From contig NZ_KZ984051.1 in assembly GCF_003569805.1 (NCBI RefSeq), positions 1,405,606 to 1,469,605 of the forward strand: a stretch of DNA of 64,000 nucleotides, in the 5' to 3' direction. Numbering within the stretch: position 1 is the stretch's first letter; each line of letters begins with the position of its first letter. Source of the stretch: Microbacterium halotolerans (lineage in GTDB: Bacteria > Actinomycetota > Actinomycetes > Actinomycetales > Microbacteriaceae). Shown piece by piece: positions 33,877 to 42,946 of this stretch. The notes beneath the pieces were generated by a model. It did not search any database and had not been told where the DNA came from. It saw only the letters and a program-made list of their open reading frames with translations. The position numbers were made by a program, and so were the translations under genes.

Positions 33877-35587
33877 CGTCGTCGTCCTTCTTCGTGGGGT
33901 GCGCGGGAAGTCTAATGGCTCCGGTCGACGCGAATGCGACGTCGCGGGCCTCGCTCAGGCCGAGGTGCTCGCGATCCGCCTCGCTCCACGCATCGTCGTC
34001 GGGCGCAGACTGTTCGCCCGCCTCCTCTGCTGCACCGTCTATCAGCTGCTCCTGCGTGTTCTTCTGATTGAGCGCCCGGTTCGGCAGGAAGCAGATCGCG
34101 ATGAGGCTCAGCACAGCGAGTGGGACTCCTACGAGGAACGCGTGCGAGATCGCGACTGCGGAGACCTGCTCGATGATCACGGCGATCGGTTCCGGCAGTT
34201 CACGGGTCGGCGGCAGGCTGCCGCCCGCGAGCTTGTCAGCGATCTCGGCGCCCTGCGGACCGAGCTCCATCATCGCGGCCTTGACGTCCGCCGCACGGTC
34301 TTCGAGCCGCTGCGTCATGCTCGCTGCGAGAACCGAGCCCATCACGGCCACACCCGTGGTGCCGCCCACGGAGCGGAAGAAGTTCACACCGGATGAGGCG
34401 ACGCCGATCTCGCGCGGATCCGAGGCATTCTGCACGACCAGCACGAGGTTCTGCATCGTCATGCCCGTGCCTGCGCCGAGCAGGAACATGAACACCCCCG
34501 CCATCCACAGCGGAGTGTCGTATTGCAGCGTCGACAGCAGTGACGTGCCGGCGATCATCAGCGCGCCGCCGAGCACGACGTAGCGCTTCCACCTGCCCGT
34601 GCGCGAGACGAGCTGACCGATGACCACGGATGAGCCCATCATCCCGGCGGCCATCGGGATGGTCATCAGCCCGGCCTCGGTCGGGCCGAACCCGCGCGAG
34701 ACCTGCATGTACTGCGCGAGGTAGACGGAGGTGCCGAACATCGACACACCGATCGAGATGGATGCGAGCACGGCCAGCGTGAAGGTCCTGTTGCGGAACA
34801 GGTGCATCGGGATCAGCGGTTCGGCGACCCTGATCTCGACGATGATGAACACGATGGTGGCGACGACGGAGACGCCGACCATGTACAGCGTCTCCCAGCT
34901 GACCCAGCCGTAGGACTGCACGTTCGAGATCCACACGAGCAGGAAACCGGCGGCGACGGACAGGAGCACGATGCCGACGTAGTCGATCCGGATCTTCGCG
35001 GGCTTCGCCTGCTGGATCCTGAGCGTCTTGGTCAGCACGATGAATGCCGCGATGCCGAGTGGGATGCCGACGTAGAAGTTCCAGTGCCAGCCGACCGAGT
35101 CGGTGAGCACACCGCCGAGAAGCGGGCCGCCCACAAGGCCGATCGACATCACGCCGGCGAACAGGCCCATGTACTTGCCGCGCTCGCGCGGGCTCAGCAC
35201 ATCGGCCATCAGCACCTGACTGAGTGACTGGAGCCCGCCGCCGCCGATGCCTTGCAGAGCTCGGAAGAAGATGAGCATCTCGGCCGTCTGCGATGCACCT
35301 GCGCCGGCCGACGCGAGCACGAAGATGACGAGCGCGACGAGCATCAGAACCTTGCGGTTGACGAGGTCGGCGAGCTTTCCCCAGATCGGGGTGGAGATCG
35401 CCGTCGTCAGCAGCGTCATGGTGATGACCCAGGTGTACTGCGTCTGGGTGCCGCCGAGATCGTCGACGATGATCGGCATCGAGGAGCCGACGACCGTCAT
35501 CGACAGCATCGAGCAGAACATGGCCAGCAACAGGCCGGAGAGTGCCTCGAGCTTGAGTCGAGTGGCCCTCTTCTCTTCAGTCGTGGA
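33866..35587 (-). CDS. MFS multidrug transporter, DHA2 (EmrB/QacA) family
   Basis: The roughly 573-residue protein has 14 membrane helices and the family motifs WGKLADLVNRK (motif A) and RALQGIGGGGLQSLSQVL (motif C region). It exports hydrophobic compounds by proton antiport. The TTG at 35587 has GAAGGAG five bases upstream and is preferred; an ATG at 35620 lacks a ribosome site. An acidic tail follows the last helix. Confidence 0.9.
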   Translation of the reverse strand, partial: STTEEKRATRLKLEALSGLLLAMFCSMLSMTVVGSSMPIIVDDLGGTQTQYTWVITMTLLTTAISTPIWGKLADLVNRKVLMLVALVIFVLASAGAGASQTAEMLIFFRALQGIGGGGLQSLSQVLMADVLSPRERGKYMGLFAGVMSIGLVGGPLLGGVLTDSVGWHWNFYVGIPLGIAAFIVLTKTLRIQQAKPAKIRIDYVGIVLLSVAAGFLLVWISNVQSYGWVSWETLYMVGVSVVATIVFIIVEIRVAEPLIPMHLFRNRTFTLAVLASISIGVSMFGTSVYLAQYMQVSRGFGPTEAGLMTIPMAAGMMGSSVVIGQLVSRTGRWKRYVVLGGALMIAGTSLLSTLQYDTPLWMAGVFMFLLGAGTGMTMQNLVLVVQNASDPREIGVASSGVNFFRSVGGTTGVAVMGSVLAASMTQRLEDRAADVKAAMMELGPQGAEIADKLAGGSLPPTRELPEPIAVIIEQVSAVAISHAFLVGVPLAVLSLIAICFLPNRALNQKNTQEQLIDGAAEEAGEQSAPDDDAWSEADREHLGLSEARDVAFASTGAIRLPAHPTKKDDDDDR

Positions 35588-35645
35588 CAACTGGTCTCCT
35601 TCAGGAAGGGCGAGTGACATGGTCGCGAAGAAGGCGCCATGAAAG

Positions 35646-35689
35646 GTTGAAGTAGGTCAACTATATGCAAATGGTTGACGTAGTGCAAC
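35646..35689 (-). promoter_or_regulatory. promoter of the MFS-marR operon with two MarR boxes
   Basis: Minus-strand -35 TTGCAC (35683-35688) and -10 TATAGT (35660-35665) are spaced by 17. Two related boxes, GTTGAAGTAGGTCAAC (35646-35661) and GTTGACGTAGTGCAAC (35674-35689), sit over the -10 and -35. This is the arrangement of a MarR-repressed pump. Confidence 0.82.
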
Positions 35690-35923
35690 TAATTAGCGTG
35701 AGTGCGCGGCAGACGAGCGCGGTGGGGCGCGGGACGATCGCGGAGAATGCGCAGAACCTCGGAGGGACTCGGTGCTGCGCCCCTAAGAACTGCGCGAAGT
35801 CCTAGCTTCTGCGGTCGACGCCTGCGCCCGCGGCGCGCAGGGCGACGGCTGTGCCGACCTGGCGCCTCGGTGAGATGCCGCGCCTCGGTGAGATGCCGCG
35901 CCTCAGTGGCGAAGTGCCGTGGC

Positions 35924-36607
35924 TCAGTCGGTGAGTGCCAGCGCCTGATGGGCCGAGCGGGATGCGGCGCGGTGAAGCGCCTCCTCGCGAGGGGTGAGTG
36001 CACGGTTCGTCGGCACGTCGTTGCCGGTCGTGCGGCGGTACAGCTCGTCGATCAGCGCTGTTGCGAGCCGTAGGAGACGGGTGATCTCATCATCGTCCCG
36101 GTCGATCCACAGGCACGTGGGTTCGTCGTGCAGAGGCTGGAAGTCGCGGTGCTGCTCCCACGCGAACAGCGTGCGCTCGGCGCCCAGTACGTGCTGCTGC
36201 CACCAGACCTGCCGCAGGTAGGTGCGGGGCACACTGCGGAAGGGCTTGTTCGTCGTCTTGATCTCGGAGAGCAGAATGCGTCCGCTGGAATCCTCGGCGA
36301 TGCCGTCCGGCGTCGCCAGGTGCCGCCGCTCCGACTCGGCGTGGAAGAGGGCGGATGAGGGCAGGATGCCGTGCGTCGCAGCGACCCACGCCGCGATCTC
36401 GGGCTCACGCCTGCGACCGTGCTCGGTGAACGCGTTGCCGGAGAAGCGCGGTCCGCCGCCGAGCTTGGAGGCTGCGGCGCGCTGGATCGACGCGTCGGTC
36501 GACAGCTGCGCCACATCTGTTGCCGTGATGCCTGCGGCTCTGGCCCTCAGCCACCCGACCCGGTCGCGGGAGTCCGCGACGATTCGGGCCTGCAGTTCTG
36601 GTGACAC
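35924..36607 (-). CDS. YqaJ-family (lambda exonuclease-like) nuclease
   Basis: The 227-residue protein has GITATD, EHGRRREPEIA, LATPDGIAED and LLSEIKTTNK, i.e. the D-ExK nuclease core of YqaJ/lambda Exo. Phage relatives degrade 5' strands for recombination. No annealing partner is adjacent, so its role is unclear. GTG 36607 follows TAGGCT by 7 bases (leaderless); ATGs at 36673 and 36736 would add residues not typical of the family. Confidence 0.8.
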   Translation of the reverse strand: MSPELQARIVADSRDRVGWLRARAAGITATDVAQLSTDASIQRAAASKLGGGPRFSGNAFTEHGRRREPEIAAWVAATHGILPSSALFHAESERRHLATPDGIAEDSSGRILLSEIKTTNKPFRSVPRTYLRQVWWQQHVLGAERTLFAWEQHRDFQPLHDEPTCLWIDRDDDEITRLLRLATALIDELYRRTTGNDVPTNRALTPREEALHRAASRSAHQALALTD

Positions 36608-36620
36608 GCGCTTCAGCCTA

Positions 36621-36995
36621 CGCCGGGGGTCAGGCGGCGCCGGGGTCGACGCACCGTCGATCGAGCGGAACATCTGCTCGATCTTCGCGGTCGCGTCCCT
36701 GAATCCTCCGATCAGCGGGCGGCTGATCGGCGTCATCGACGGCAGAAAGGAGGTGCGGTTTCTTGCTGACGTGCACCACGATGCCCAGCAGCCGTCCGAG
36801 GCGAGGGCACTGCGGCAGGTGCCCAGCCGGTGTCGTTCGACAGCGAACGCGGCCGATGGCGGCACCGGACGGACGGATGTGCAGCGCGTTCGGTTGCGCA
36901 GGCGGCTGATCCGGCGCATAATATACCGAAGTGCCGATGATATCGGTCTGACGATGCGGCATTCCTGCGCATTGCCCGAGCCTCAAGGGGGACGC
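36621..36995 (+). other. gene-free stretch with the promoter of the SipW cluster
   Basis: No coding pattern is seen. Near the right end TTGCGC (36894-36899) and CATAAT, about 17 bases later, form a promoter, followed by a CCGATGATATCGG palindrome. AAGGGG precedes the ATG at 36996. Confidence 0.45.
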
Positions 36996-37538
36996 ATGGT
37001 CAAGACAACAGATCGACGCAAGGTACTGGCTGTACTCGCAGGCGGGCTCGTGCTCGGCGTCGGCACGGCGGTGACTCTGGCCGCATGGAACGACTCGGAG
37101 TTCGCCACGGGTGACTTCGCGGCCGGCACGTTCGTGTTCCAGGGTTCGACCGACAACGTGACCTTCGAAGATCACACATCCGAAGGCGGCGCCGCGGCGC
37201 TCACCTTCGAAACCGGTGCCGACAACCTCGCACCGGGTGACACCGTGTATGAGGCGTACGCGCTCCGAGTGACGGGTACGTACGATGCCGCACTCGAGGC
37301 TGTGACCCCGGTGGGCGGCGGCGACTTCGCCGCGGCCGGGAAGCTGAGCTTCGGCGCCGTCGCCACGACGGCTTTCGGCTGCGACGAGACCGCGTTCGCC
37401 GGTGGGAGCGCGGTGCCCGCCACGATCGACCAGGGCACGGATGTATATCTGTGCCTCGAGGTGACTGCCGAGGACGCGCTCGAGCAGGGGGATGCTGGAA
37501 GCGTGCTGTGGCAGTGGAACGCGGAGTCGGTTCAGTAG
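36996..37538 (+). CDS. SipW-dependent (TasA/CalY-like) secreted protein
   Basis: The 180-residue protein begins KVLAVLAGGLVLGVGTAVTL and AAWNDSEFATGDFAAGTF, the SipW-dependent signal type also found in TasA/CalY. A beta-rich mature domain with two cysteines follows. It is likely a surface or fibre subunit released by the signal peptidase of the next gene. Confidence 0.85.
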   Translation: MVKTTDRRKVLAVLAGGLVLGVGTAVTLAAWNDSEFATGDFAAGTFVFQGSTDNVTFEDHTSEGGAAALTFETGADNLAPGDTVYEAYALRVTGTYDAALEAVTPVGGGDFAAAGKLSFGAVATTAFGCDETAFAGGSAVPATIDQGTDVYLCLEVTAEDALEQGDAGSVLWQWNAESVQ

Positions 37539-38104
37539 AGCGCCGACGAGGCGACTCCGGCGACCCGTCAGAAACCGCCTCGCGGCCGACGCGTCGGGGC
37601 GGGCGCTTCGGCGGGATCGTCGGGGAAGTGCTGCTCTGGATGGCCGGGGCGGCCGGCCTGGTGTGCATCATCCTCGTGATCCTCGCGGTGACGGCGAACA
37701 TCACGCTGATCATGTTCCGCACCGGTTCGATGTCGCCGACGATTCCCGCAGGCTCCGTCGCCGTAGTGCAGGAGATGGCGGCCTCCGAGATCGAGGTGGG
37801 CGACGTCGTCACTGTCGATCGTCCGGATGATCTGCCCGTCACCCACAGGGTCACCTCTGTCGATGACGGCGCGAGCGATGATGCCCGCGTGATCACGATG
37901 CGCGGTGATGCGAACGACGTCGATGATCCGTATCCGTATGAGGTGACCACGGTTCGCACCGTGCTGTTCGCGGTTCCGGGCGTCGCTCCGGCGATCGTGG
38001 TGCTGCGTGATCCGTTCGTGCTCGGCGGCATCACCGTCGCCGCCGCACTGCTCGTGGTCTGGGCGTTCTGGCCGCGCGACCGGAAACAGGGAGAAGCAGA
38101 GTGA
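37508..38104 (+). CDS. SipW-type (ER-type) signal peptidase I
   Basis: The 198-residue protein has an N-terminal membrane helix, the catalytic Ser in FRTGSMSPTIPAG and a His in LPVTHRV in place of the usual Lys, then a C-terminal membrane helix. This is the SipW Ser-His form. The start is uncertain (GTG 37508 or 37514); it overlaps the TasA-like gene by about 31 bases. It processes the neighbouring secreted proteins. Confidence 0.85.
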   Translation: MAVERGVGSVERRRGDSGDPSETASRPTRRGGRFGGIVGEVLLWMAGAAGLVCIILVILAVTANITLIMFRTGSMSPTIPAGSVAVVQEMAASEIEVGDVVTVDRPDDLPVTHRVTSVDDGASDDARVITMRGDANDVDDPYPYEVTTVRTVLFAVPGVAPAIVVLRDPFVLGGITVAAALLVVWAFWPRDRKQGEAE

Positions 38105-38733
38105 GGCACGGGGCCGCCGCAGCCGCCGCGGGCGGGATTCTCAGCGTGCTCGCGTTCGGAGCCCCCGCGGCAGCCGAACCGACTGTCGAAGTGCTCCAGG
38201 GGAAGTACGTGCGCTTGGTCTCCGTGGCCGACTGGGATCAGGCGATCGGCATGGTGCCGGGGGAGCCGGTGAGGTGGGATATCGAGATCAGCGCGGACGC
38301 ACCGGAGCCCGGCACTCTCACCATCGCGATGAGCGCCACGGGCGAGACCCCGCTGGTCGTCGACGCGGCCTCGTGCGGCGTTCCGTGGCAGGGGGGAGAC
38401 TGCCCGAGCGGAGCTGTGCATCTGCGTACCGGGTGGGAGCTGCCGCGCGAGGACGAGTCGGCGGTGCTGGACGAGGTGGATTCCGCCGAGGTGACGCACC
38501 TGCGGCTGCTGGTCGCAGTCGCCTCGGGTGCCGACGCAGACGCGACGCGGCTGCGGGTTCAGGTAGTCGGCGCAGGAGAGGAAATCGACGCGTGGTCAGG
38601 CGACCCGCTGCCGCCGACCGGTCCGCCTGCCGTCGTTCCCTGGATTCTGGCTGGGGGATCATTACTGCTCGCCGGCGGTGCCGCGCTGCTGATCGCGCGG
38701 GCTCGTCGACGAGACGACGGAGCCGGGACATGA
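38101..38733 (+). CDS. secreted protein with LPPTG sorting signal
   Basis: The 210-residue protein has a signal peptide (cut after APAAA), a beta-rich body with CGVPWQGGDC, and LPPTG plus a membrane helix and ARARRR end. The end fits an LPxTG sortase substrate, so the protein is probably linked to the cell wall and may anchor the TasA-like fibre. Start GTG at 38101, overlapping the peptidase stop. Confidence 0.82.
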   Translation: MRHGAAAAAAGGILSVLAFGAPAAAEPTVEVLQGKYVRLVSVADWDQAIGMVPGEPVRWDIEISADAPEPGTLTIAMSATGETPLVVDAASCGVPWQGGDCPSGAVHLRTGWELPREDESAVLDEVDSAEVTHLRLLVAVASGADADATRLRVQVVGAGEEIDAWSGDPLPPTGPPAVVPWILAGGSLLLAGGAALLIARARRRDDGAGT

Positions 38734-39305
38734 AGGTCGCGTCGCGCAACAGCCGGCGGACTTCCCGTGCGGACGGTCTGTCGCCGCGGCTGTCGGCGGG
38801 TATCGCGGGAATCGCGCTGCTCGTCGTCGCGGTGTCTGCGCCGACAGCGCAGGAGACCGAGGCAGGGTGGGCGGATGCAGAGGTTGGAGCGGCCGAGTTC
38901 ACCGCGGACTCGGTGCCGACCCCGATTGCATCGCAGTCGCCTGGATGCGTTGCATCCGGAGGGGCACTGGGCCTGAATCCGTCGGTGACGATCTACTGGC
39001 GAATCCCTCCTGAGGGGGACGGGTACACATCAGAGGATGCCGAGTTCGGGCAGATCATCACGGGAGGGATCCTCGAGCCTCTTCTCGGTGGGCTGCTCGG
39101 GAACACGACCACCTCCGGTACGCCCGAGGGCTACGTGACCGTGGTGAACAGCGGACTTCTGACGGGGCTGCTCGGGGGAAGCAAATCGTTCGGCATCCGG
39201 CTCACGGGTCCGGGGGACTGGGTGTCGGACTGGTTCGTCGCAGACGCATCGATGGGATTGGCAGGTCTCAATCCCCAGTGCACCATTCGCACCGTCCCGA
39301 GTTGA
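38730..39305 (+). CDS. secreted protein of the SipW cluster
   Basis: The 191-residue protein has a basic start, a signal/anchor (LSAGIAGIALLVVAVSAPT) followed by ETEAGWADAEV, which again resembles a SipW-type cleavage region. A Gly-rich domain with two cysteines follows. ATGA overlap with the LPPTG gene makes it the last of four coupled genes. Function unknown; probably a minor surface subunit. Confidence 0.7.
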   Translation: MKVASRNSRRTSRADGLSPRLSAGIAGIALLVVAVSAPTAQETEAGWADAEVGAAEFTADSVPTPIASQSPGCVASGGALGLNPSVTIYWRIPPEGDGYTSEDAEFGQIITGGILEPLLGGLLGNTTTSGTPEGYVTVVNSGLLTGLLGGSKSFGIRLTGPGDWVSDWFVADASMGLAGLNPQCTIRTVPS

Positions 39306-39377
39306 ATCCGTCGGTCCGGATGTCGCCGTCGTGATGCGCGAGCGGATTTGGCAAGATCGCGCGCCGTGCCGTAAACT

Positions 39378-39591
39378 TCACTAAGCCGAAGACCGCCGGT
39401 CGTCGCGGCGCGGGAAACCGTGCAGCGATCGAAGCACTGCTCAGCAGGGGCCCGCGCAGGTGTCACGAACGATTCTCCTGATTTTCCAGGTTCCGCTCCG
39501 TGCGCTTGCGCCGGAGCTTTTTCTCTGCGTGCGACGGTCTCGGTCGACGCTCCGCCTCCGCGGAGCGTCTCGTACAGATCTAGGAGTGGCC
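39378..39591 (+). promoter_or_regulatory. rplJL leader with attenuator (L10 leader)
   Basis: TAAACT (39372-39377) starts a roughly 200-base leader. It contains a strong hairpin GCTCCGTGCGC/GCGCCGGAGC (39495-39517) followed by TTTTT, a terminator upstream of the L10 gene. This fits the L10 leader, where L10(L12)4 binds its own mRNA. A second stem of GC-rich sequence precedes the AGGAG. Confidence 0.75.
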
Positions 39592-40107
39592 ATGGCGCAC
39601 AAGGACGCAACGGTTGCCGAGCTTCAGAAGAACTTCGAAGACTCGACCGCCGTCGTGCTTACCGAGTACCGCGGGCTGACGGTCGCCGAGCTCAAGGAGC
39701 TCCGCGACAGCATTCGTCAGGACGCGGAATACGCCGTGGTGAAGAACACGCTGACCAAGATCGCCGCGAACAACGCGGGGATCTCGGAGCTGGACGTCGA
39801 CCTCAACGGTCCGTCGGCCATCGCCTTCGTCCACGGTGACCCCGTCGCCGTGGCCAAGGGTCTGCGTGCCTTCGCCAAGGCACACCCTCTTCTCGTCATC
39901 AAGGGCGGCTACTTCGACGGTGCCGCTCTCAGCTCGGACGAAGTCAACAAGCTCGCCGACCTGGAGAGCCGTGAGGTTCTCCTGTCGAAGGTCGCAGGCA
40001 TGATGAAGGCTTCTATGTCGAAGGCTGCCGCGGTCTTCCAGGCGCTGCCGTCCAAGACGGTGCGCACGGTCGAGGCGCTGCGCGAGAAGCAGGACACCGC
40101 CGCGTAG
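39592..40107 (+). CDS. rplJ: 50S ribosomal protein L10
   Basis: The 171-residue protein contains VVLTEYRGLTVAELKELR and EYAVVKNTLTKIA, diagnostic of L10, the base of the L7/L12 stalk. The ATG at 39592 with AGGAG upstream is the family start. Confidence 0.97.
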   Translation: MAHKDATVAELQKNFEDSTAVVLTEYRGLTVAELKELRDSIRQDAEYAVVKNTLTKIAANNAGISELDVDLNGPSAIAFVHGDPVAVAKGLRAFAKAHPLLVIKGGYFDGAALSSDEVNKLADLESREVLLSKVAGMMKASMSKAAAVFQALPSKTVRTVEALREKQDTAA

Positions 40108-40156
40108 AGCGGGCGGACAAGCATCCACACAACCCCAGATACACAGGAGATAAATC

Positions 40157-40546
40157 ATGGCGAAGCTCAGCACCGAAGAGCTGCTCAGTGCGTTCGAGGA
40201 GCTCACGCTCATCGAGCTCAGCGAGTTCGTTAAGGCGTTCGAGGAGAAGTTCGACGTCACCGCCGCGGCTCCGGCCGCCGTCGCCGTTGCCGGCGCCCCG
40301 GCTGCCGGTGGCGACGCCCCGGCCGAGGAGGAGCAGTCCGAGTTCGACGTCATCCTCGAGGGTGCCGGCGACAAGAAGATCCAGGTCATCAAGGCTGTCC
40401 GCGAGCTGACCTCGCTCGGCCTGGGTGACGCGAAGGCGCTCGTCGACGGCGCGCCGAAGGCAGTTCTCGAGGCTGCGCCGAAGGAGGCCGCTGAGGCCGC
40501 CAAGGCGAAGCTCGAGGAGGCCGGCGCAACGGTGGGTCTCAAGTAA
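40157..40546 (+). CDS. rplL: 50S ribosomal protein L7/L12
   Basis: The 129-residue protein has the N-terminal dimer domain, an Ala/Pro hinge, and the factor-binding domain [20 protein letters not shown]. It recruits translation GTPases. AGGAG upstream of the ATG. Confidence 0.97.
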   Translation: MAKLSTEELLSAFEELTLIELSEFVKAFEEKFDVTAAAPAAVAVAGAPAAGGDAPAEEEQSEFDVILEGAGDKKIQVIKAVRELTSLGLGDAKALVDGAPKAVLEAAPKEAAEAAKAKLEEAGATVGLK

Positions 40547-40569
40547 GACCCGTCTCCGCGACACTCTGC

Positions 40570-40605
40570 AACGAACCCCTGAGGCTGCGGCCTCGGGGGT
40601 TCGTT
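40570..40605 (+). terminator. terminator after rplL
   Basis: AACGAACCCC (40570-40579) pairs with GGGGTTCGTT (40596-40605), with an inner GAGGC/GCCTC pairing. Confidence 0.88.
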
Positions 40606-40657
40606 CTGCGTGCGGAGCCTCCTGGCTTGAACAAAGACGACGTAGAGGAGAGAGTAC

Positions 40658-42922
40658 TCAGTCCATAGGCTCATAGTCGGCTGGACCGTCGAGATCGTCA
40701 CCGAGATCGAAGTCGATCGACTTTATCTCACCGGTGAATGCGAAAGGTCTCCTGTCGGCGTAGTCAGGAGAGACTGGCGACAGGCCATCGCGTCCGACAT
40801 CGAGCCCCTCCCAGTCCATGAAGTATCGCGATGTGGCATCGATGTCCTTGGAGTCGACGACTCTGCCGTCCACCAGCATGCGAGCCGTTCCGCACAGCTC
40901 ACCTGTCTTGGCGAACTCGTAGCGGAACACATGCTCACCTCGCGAGAGGATCAGCGGGCTCTCGAGTGTGTACTGCTGCTCGTAGTAGTTGTACTGATGT
41001 CGCAGCCGACCATCCATGAGATAGAACGTGTAGCCGCCGCACACGCCGCCACAGGCGACGAGCACCCCTTCATCATCGGGACCGGTTATGACGCGTGCAC
41101 TGATGCCGTACGATCTGTCCAGGATGAAGGGCGAAGCCCCCATCGGCACTTTGGTGGTACCGCCGAACAGTCGGTAGTGTGAGCGTCCGCGTGGAGCGCC
41201 GGGAAGCAGTCGTGACTCAGCGCGTCGCATGGCGAAGCCGCGGTCATCGAGAGGAAGAACGCCGTACTTGCGGGCCTCGCTCCACCAAAGATCTTCGAGC
41301 TCCTTCAGCTTCTCCGGCATCTCTCCGGCAAGATCTCGAACCTCGGCGACGTCAGCGTCGACGTGATAGAGCTCCCATCGATCGTCGGCATAGTCCCCGC
41401 CGCGCGGATGATACGCTACAGCCTTCCACCCGTCTTTCCAGATCGCCCGGTGGCCGAACATCTCGAAGTACTGCGCGCTCTTGCGCGACTCGCAGTCCTT
41501 GTCGAAGGTATAGGCCATACTCGTGCCGTGGATCGGCATCTGTGCAACGCCGCGGATCTGTGCGGGCGGTTCGATTCCGACGACGTCGAGGATCGTCGGT
41601 ACGATATCCGTCACGTGGTGGAACTGCGTGCGCAGCCCATGGGCTCCGTGGCGTTTGGGCAGTGCGACGATAAGAGGGTCGCGAACCCCGCCGGCGTGCG
41701 TGTTCTGCTTGTATCGCTTCAACGGCGTGTTCGCCGCCATGGCCCACCCCAGCGGGTAGTTGTTGCGCACATGTCGGGTTCCGATGAGATCGATTCGTTC
41801 GAGATTGAATTCGAGCGACTCCGCGTCATTGTTCTCGTAGAACGTTGTGCTCGTCGAGCCGTATTGCTGGCCCTCTTGACTGGCTCCGTTGTCGGACATC
41901 AGGAAGTAGATGGTGTTCTCCTGCTGCCCGATCTCTTCGATATGGCGCATCAGCCTGCCCAACTCATGATCCGTATGGTCGAGGAACGCAGCATACGCCT
42001 CTTGGAACCGAGCGAAGAGTCGCTTCTCCTCGTCTGTGAGTCCGTCCCAGGCAGGCACCCCGGGGTTGCGCGCCGGGAGCTTCGTGTCGCGCGGGACGAT
42101 GCCGAGCTGCTTCTGGGCGGCCAACCGACGTTCCCGTGCGATGTCCCAGCCGTCGTCGTATCGGCCGCGATACTTCTTCAGCCATTCGTCCGGCGCCTGG
42201 TGAGGGGAATGCGTAGCACCGGGGGCGAGATACATGAAGAACGGCTTGTCCGGAGCCAGCGATACGTGGTCGGTGGTGTACCCGATCGCGCGGTCGACCA
42301 GATCTTCGTTCAGGGTGTATCCCTCTTCGGGCGTGCGCGGTGGATCAATCCGGTGGTTGTCGTTCACCAGTTCCGGTTCGAACTGATCGGTGAGAGCATC
42401 GAGGAAGCCGTAGAAGTGCTCGAAGCCGCGACCGAGCGGCCACTGATCGAAGGGGCCTACCGCAGATGTCTGTGTGACGGGTGCCAGGTGCCACTTCCCG
42501 ACGGCGTAGGTCGAGTAGCCTGCCTCGCGCAGCATCTCGGCGAGAGTACCGGCATGATCGGTGACCGCTCCGCGCTTCGACGGATACCCGCTGTCCGCGT
42601 TCGCGATGATGGACATGCCGACGGAATGATGGTTTCGACCAGTGAGGAGTGAGGCCCGCGTCGGCGAACACAAAGCGGTCGTATGGAAGTTGGTGTACGT
42701 GAGCCCCCGATTCGCCAGAGAATCCAGATTCGGAGTTTCGATCTCACTTCCATAGCATCCGAGACTGGCGAATCCTACGTCATCGAGAAGAATCACAACC
42801 ACGTTCGGGCTGCCCTCCGGCGCGCGCTCCTCTGGCGGCCACCACGGACGTGAGTCCTGATGAGTCGTTCCGATCATGCCTTCGAATCGCTCCGGAGAGC
42901 CGAGTGCGGACGTGGTGCTCAT
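40658..42922 (-). CDS. arylsulfatase (type I, formylglycine)
   Basis: The 754-residue protein has VVVILLDDVGFASLGCYG (metal-binding aspartates), the sulfatase signature CSPTRASLLTGR whose Cys becomes formylglycine, and GKWHL. About 550 residues form the sulfatase domain and the rest a beta-rich C-terminal part, as in Pseudomonas-type arylsulfatases. No signal peptide, so it probably acts in the cytoplasm on imported sulfate esters. It ends the minus-strand ABC operon. Confidence 0.92.
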   Translation of the reverse strand: MSTTSALGSPERFEGMIGTTHQDSRPWWPPEERAPEGSPNVVVILLDDVGFASLGCYGSEIETPNLDSLANRGLTYTNFHTTALCSPTRASLLTGRNHHSVGMSIIANADSGYPSKRGAVTDHAGTLAEMLREAGYSTYAVGKWHLAPVTQTSAVGPFDQWPLGRGFEHFYGFLDALTDQFEPELVNDNHRIDPPRTPEEGYTLNEDLVDRAIGYTTDHVSLAPDKPFFMYLAPGATHSPHQAPDEWLKKYRGRYDDGWDIARERRLAAQKQLGIVPRDTKLPARNPGVPAWDGLTDEEKRLFARFQEAYAAFLDHTDHELGRLMRHIEEIGQQENTIYFLMSDNGASQEGQQYGSTSTTFYENNDAESLEFNLERIDLIGTRHVRNNYPLGWAMAANTPLKRYKQNTHAGGVRDPLIVALPKRHGAHGLRTQFHHVTDIVPTILDVVGIEPPAQIRGVAQMPIHGTSMAYTFDKDCESRKSAQYFEMFGHRAIWKDGWKAVAYHPRGGDYADDRWELYHVDADVAEVRDLAGEMPEKLKELEDLWWSEARKYGVLPLDDRGFAMRRAESRLLPGAPRGRSHYRLFGGTTKVPMGASPFILDRSYGISARVITGPDDEGVLVACGGVCGGYTFYLMDGRLRHQYNYYEQQYTLESPLILSRGEHVFRYEFAKTGELCGTARMLVDGRVVDSKDIDATSRYFMDWEGLDVGRDGLSPVSPDYADRRPFAFTGEIKSIDFDLGDDLDGPADYEPMD

Positions 42923-42946
42923 CGGTTCGCTTTCCTCCTCGAACAG

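Noticed and set aside
36222..36995. Upstream extension of the TasA-like gene
   Set aside because: The open frame continues antisense to the YqaJ gene; the SipW-type signal peptide must start at 36996.
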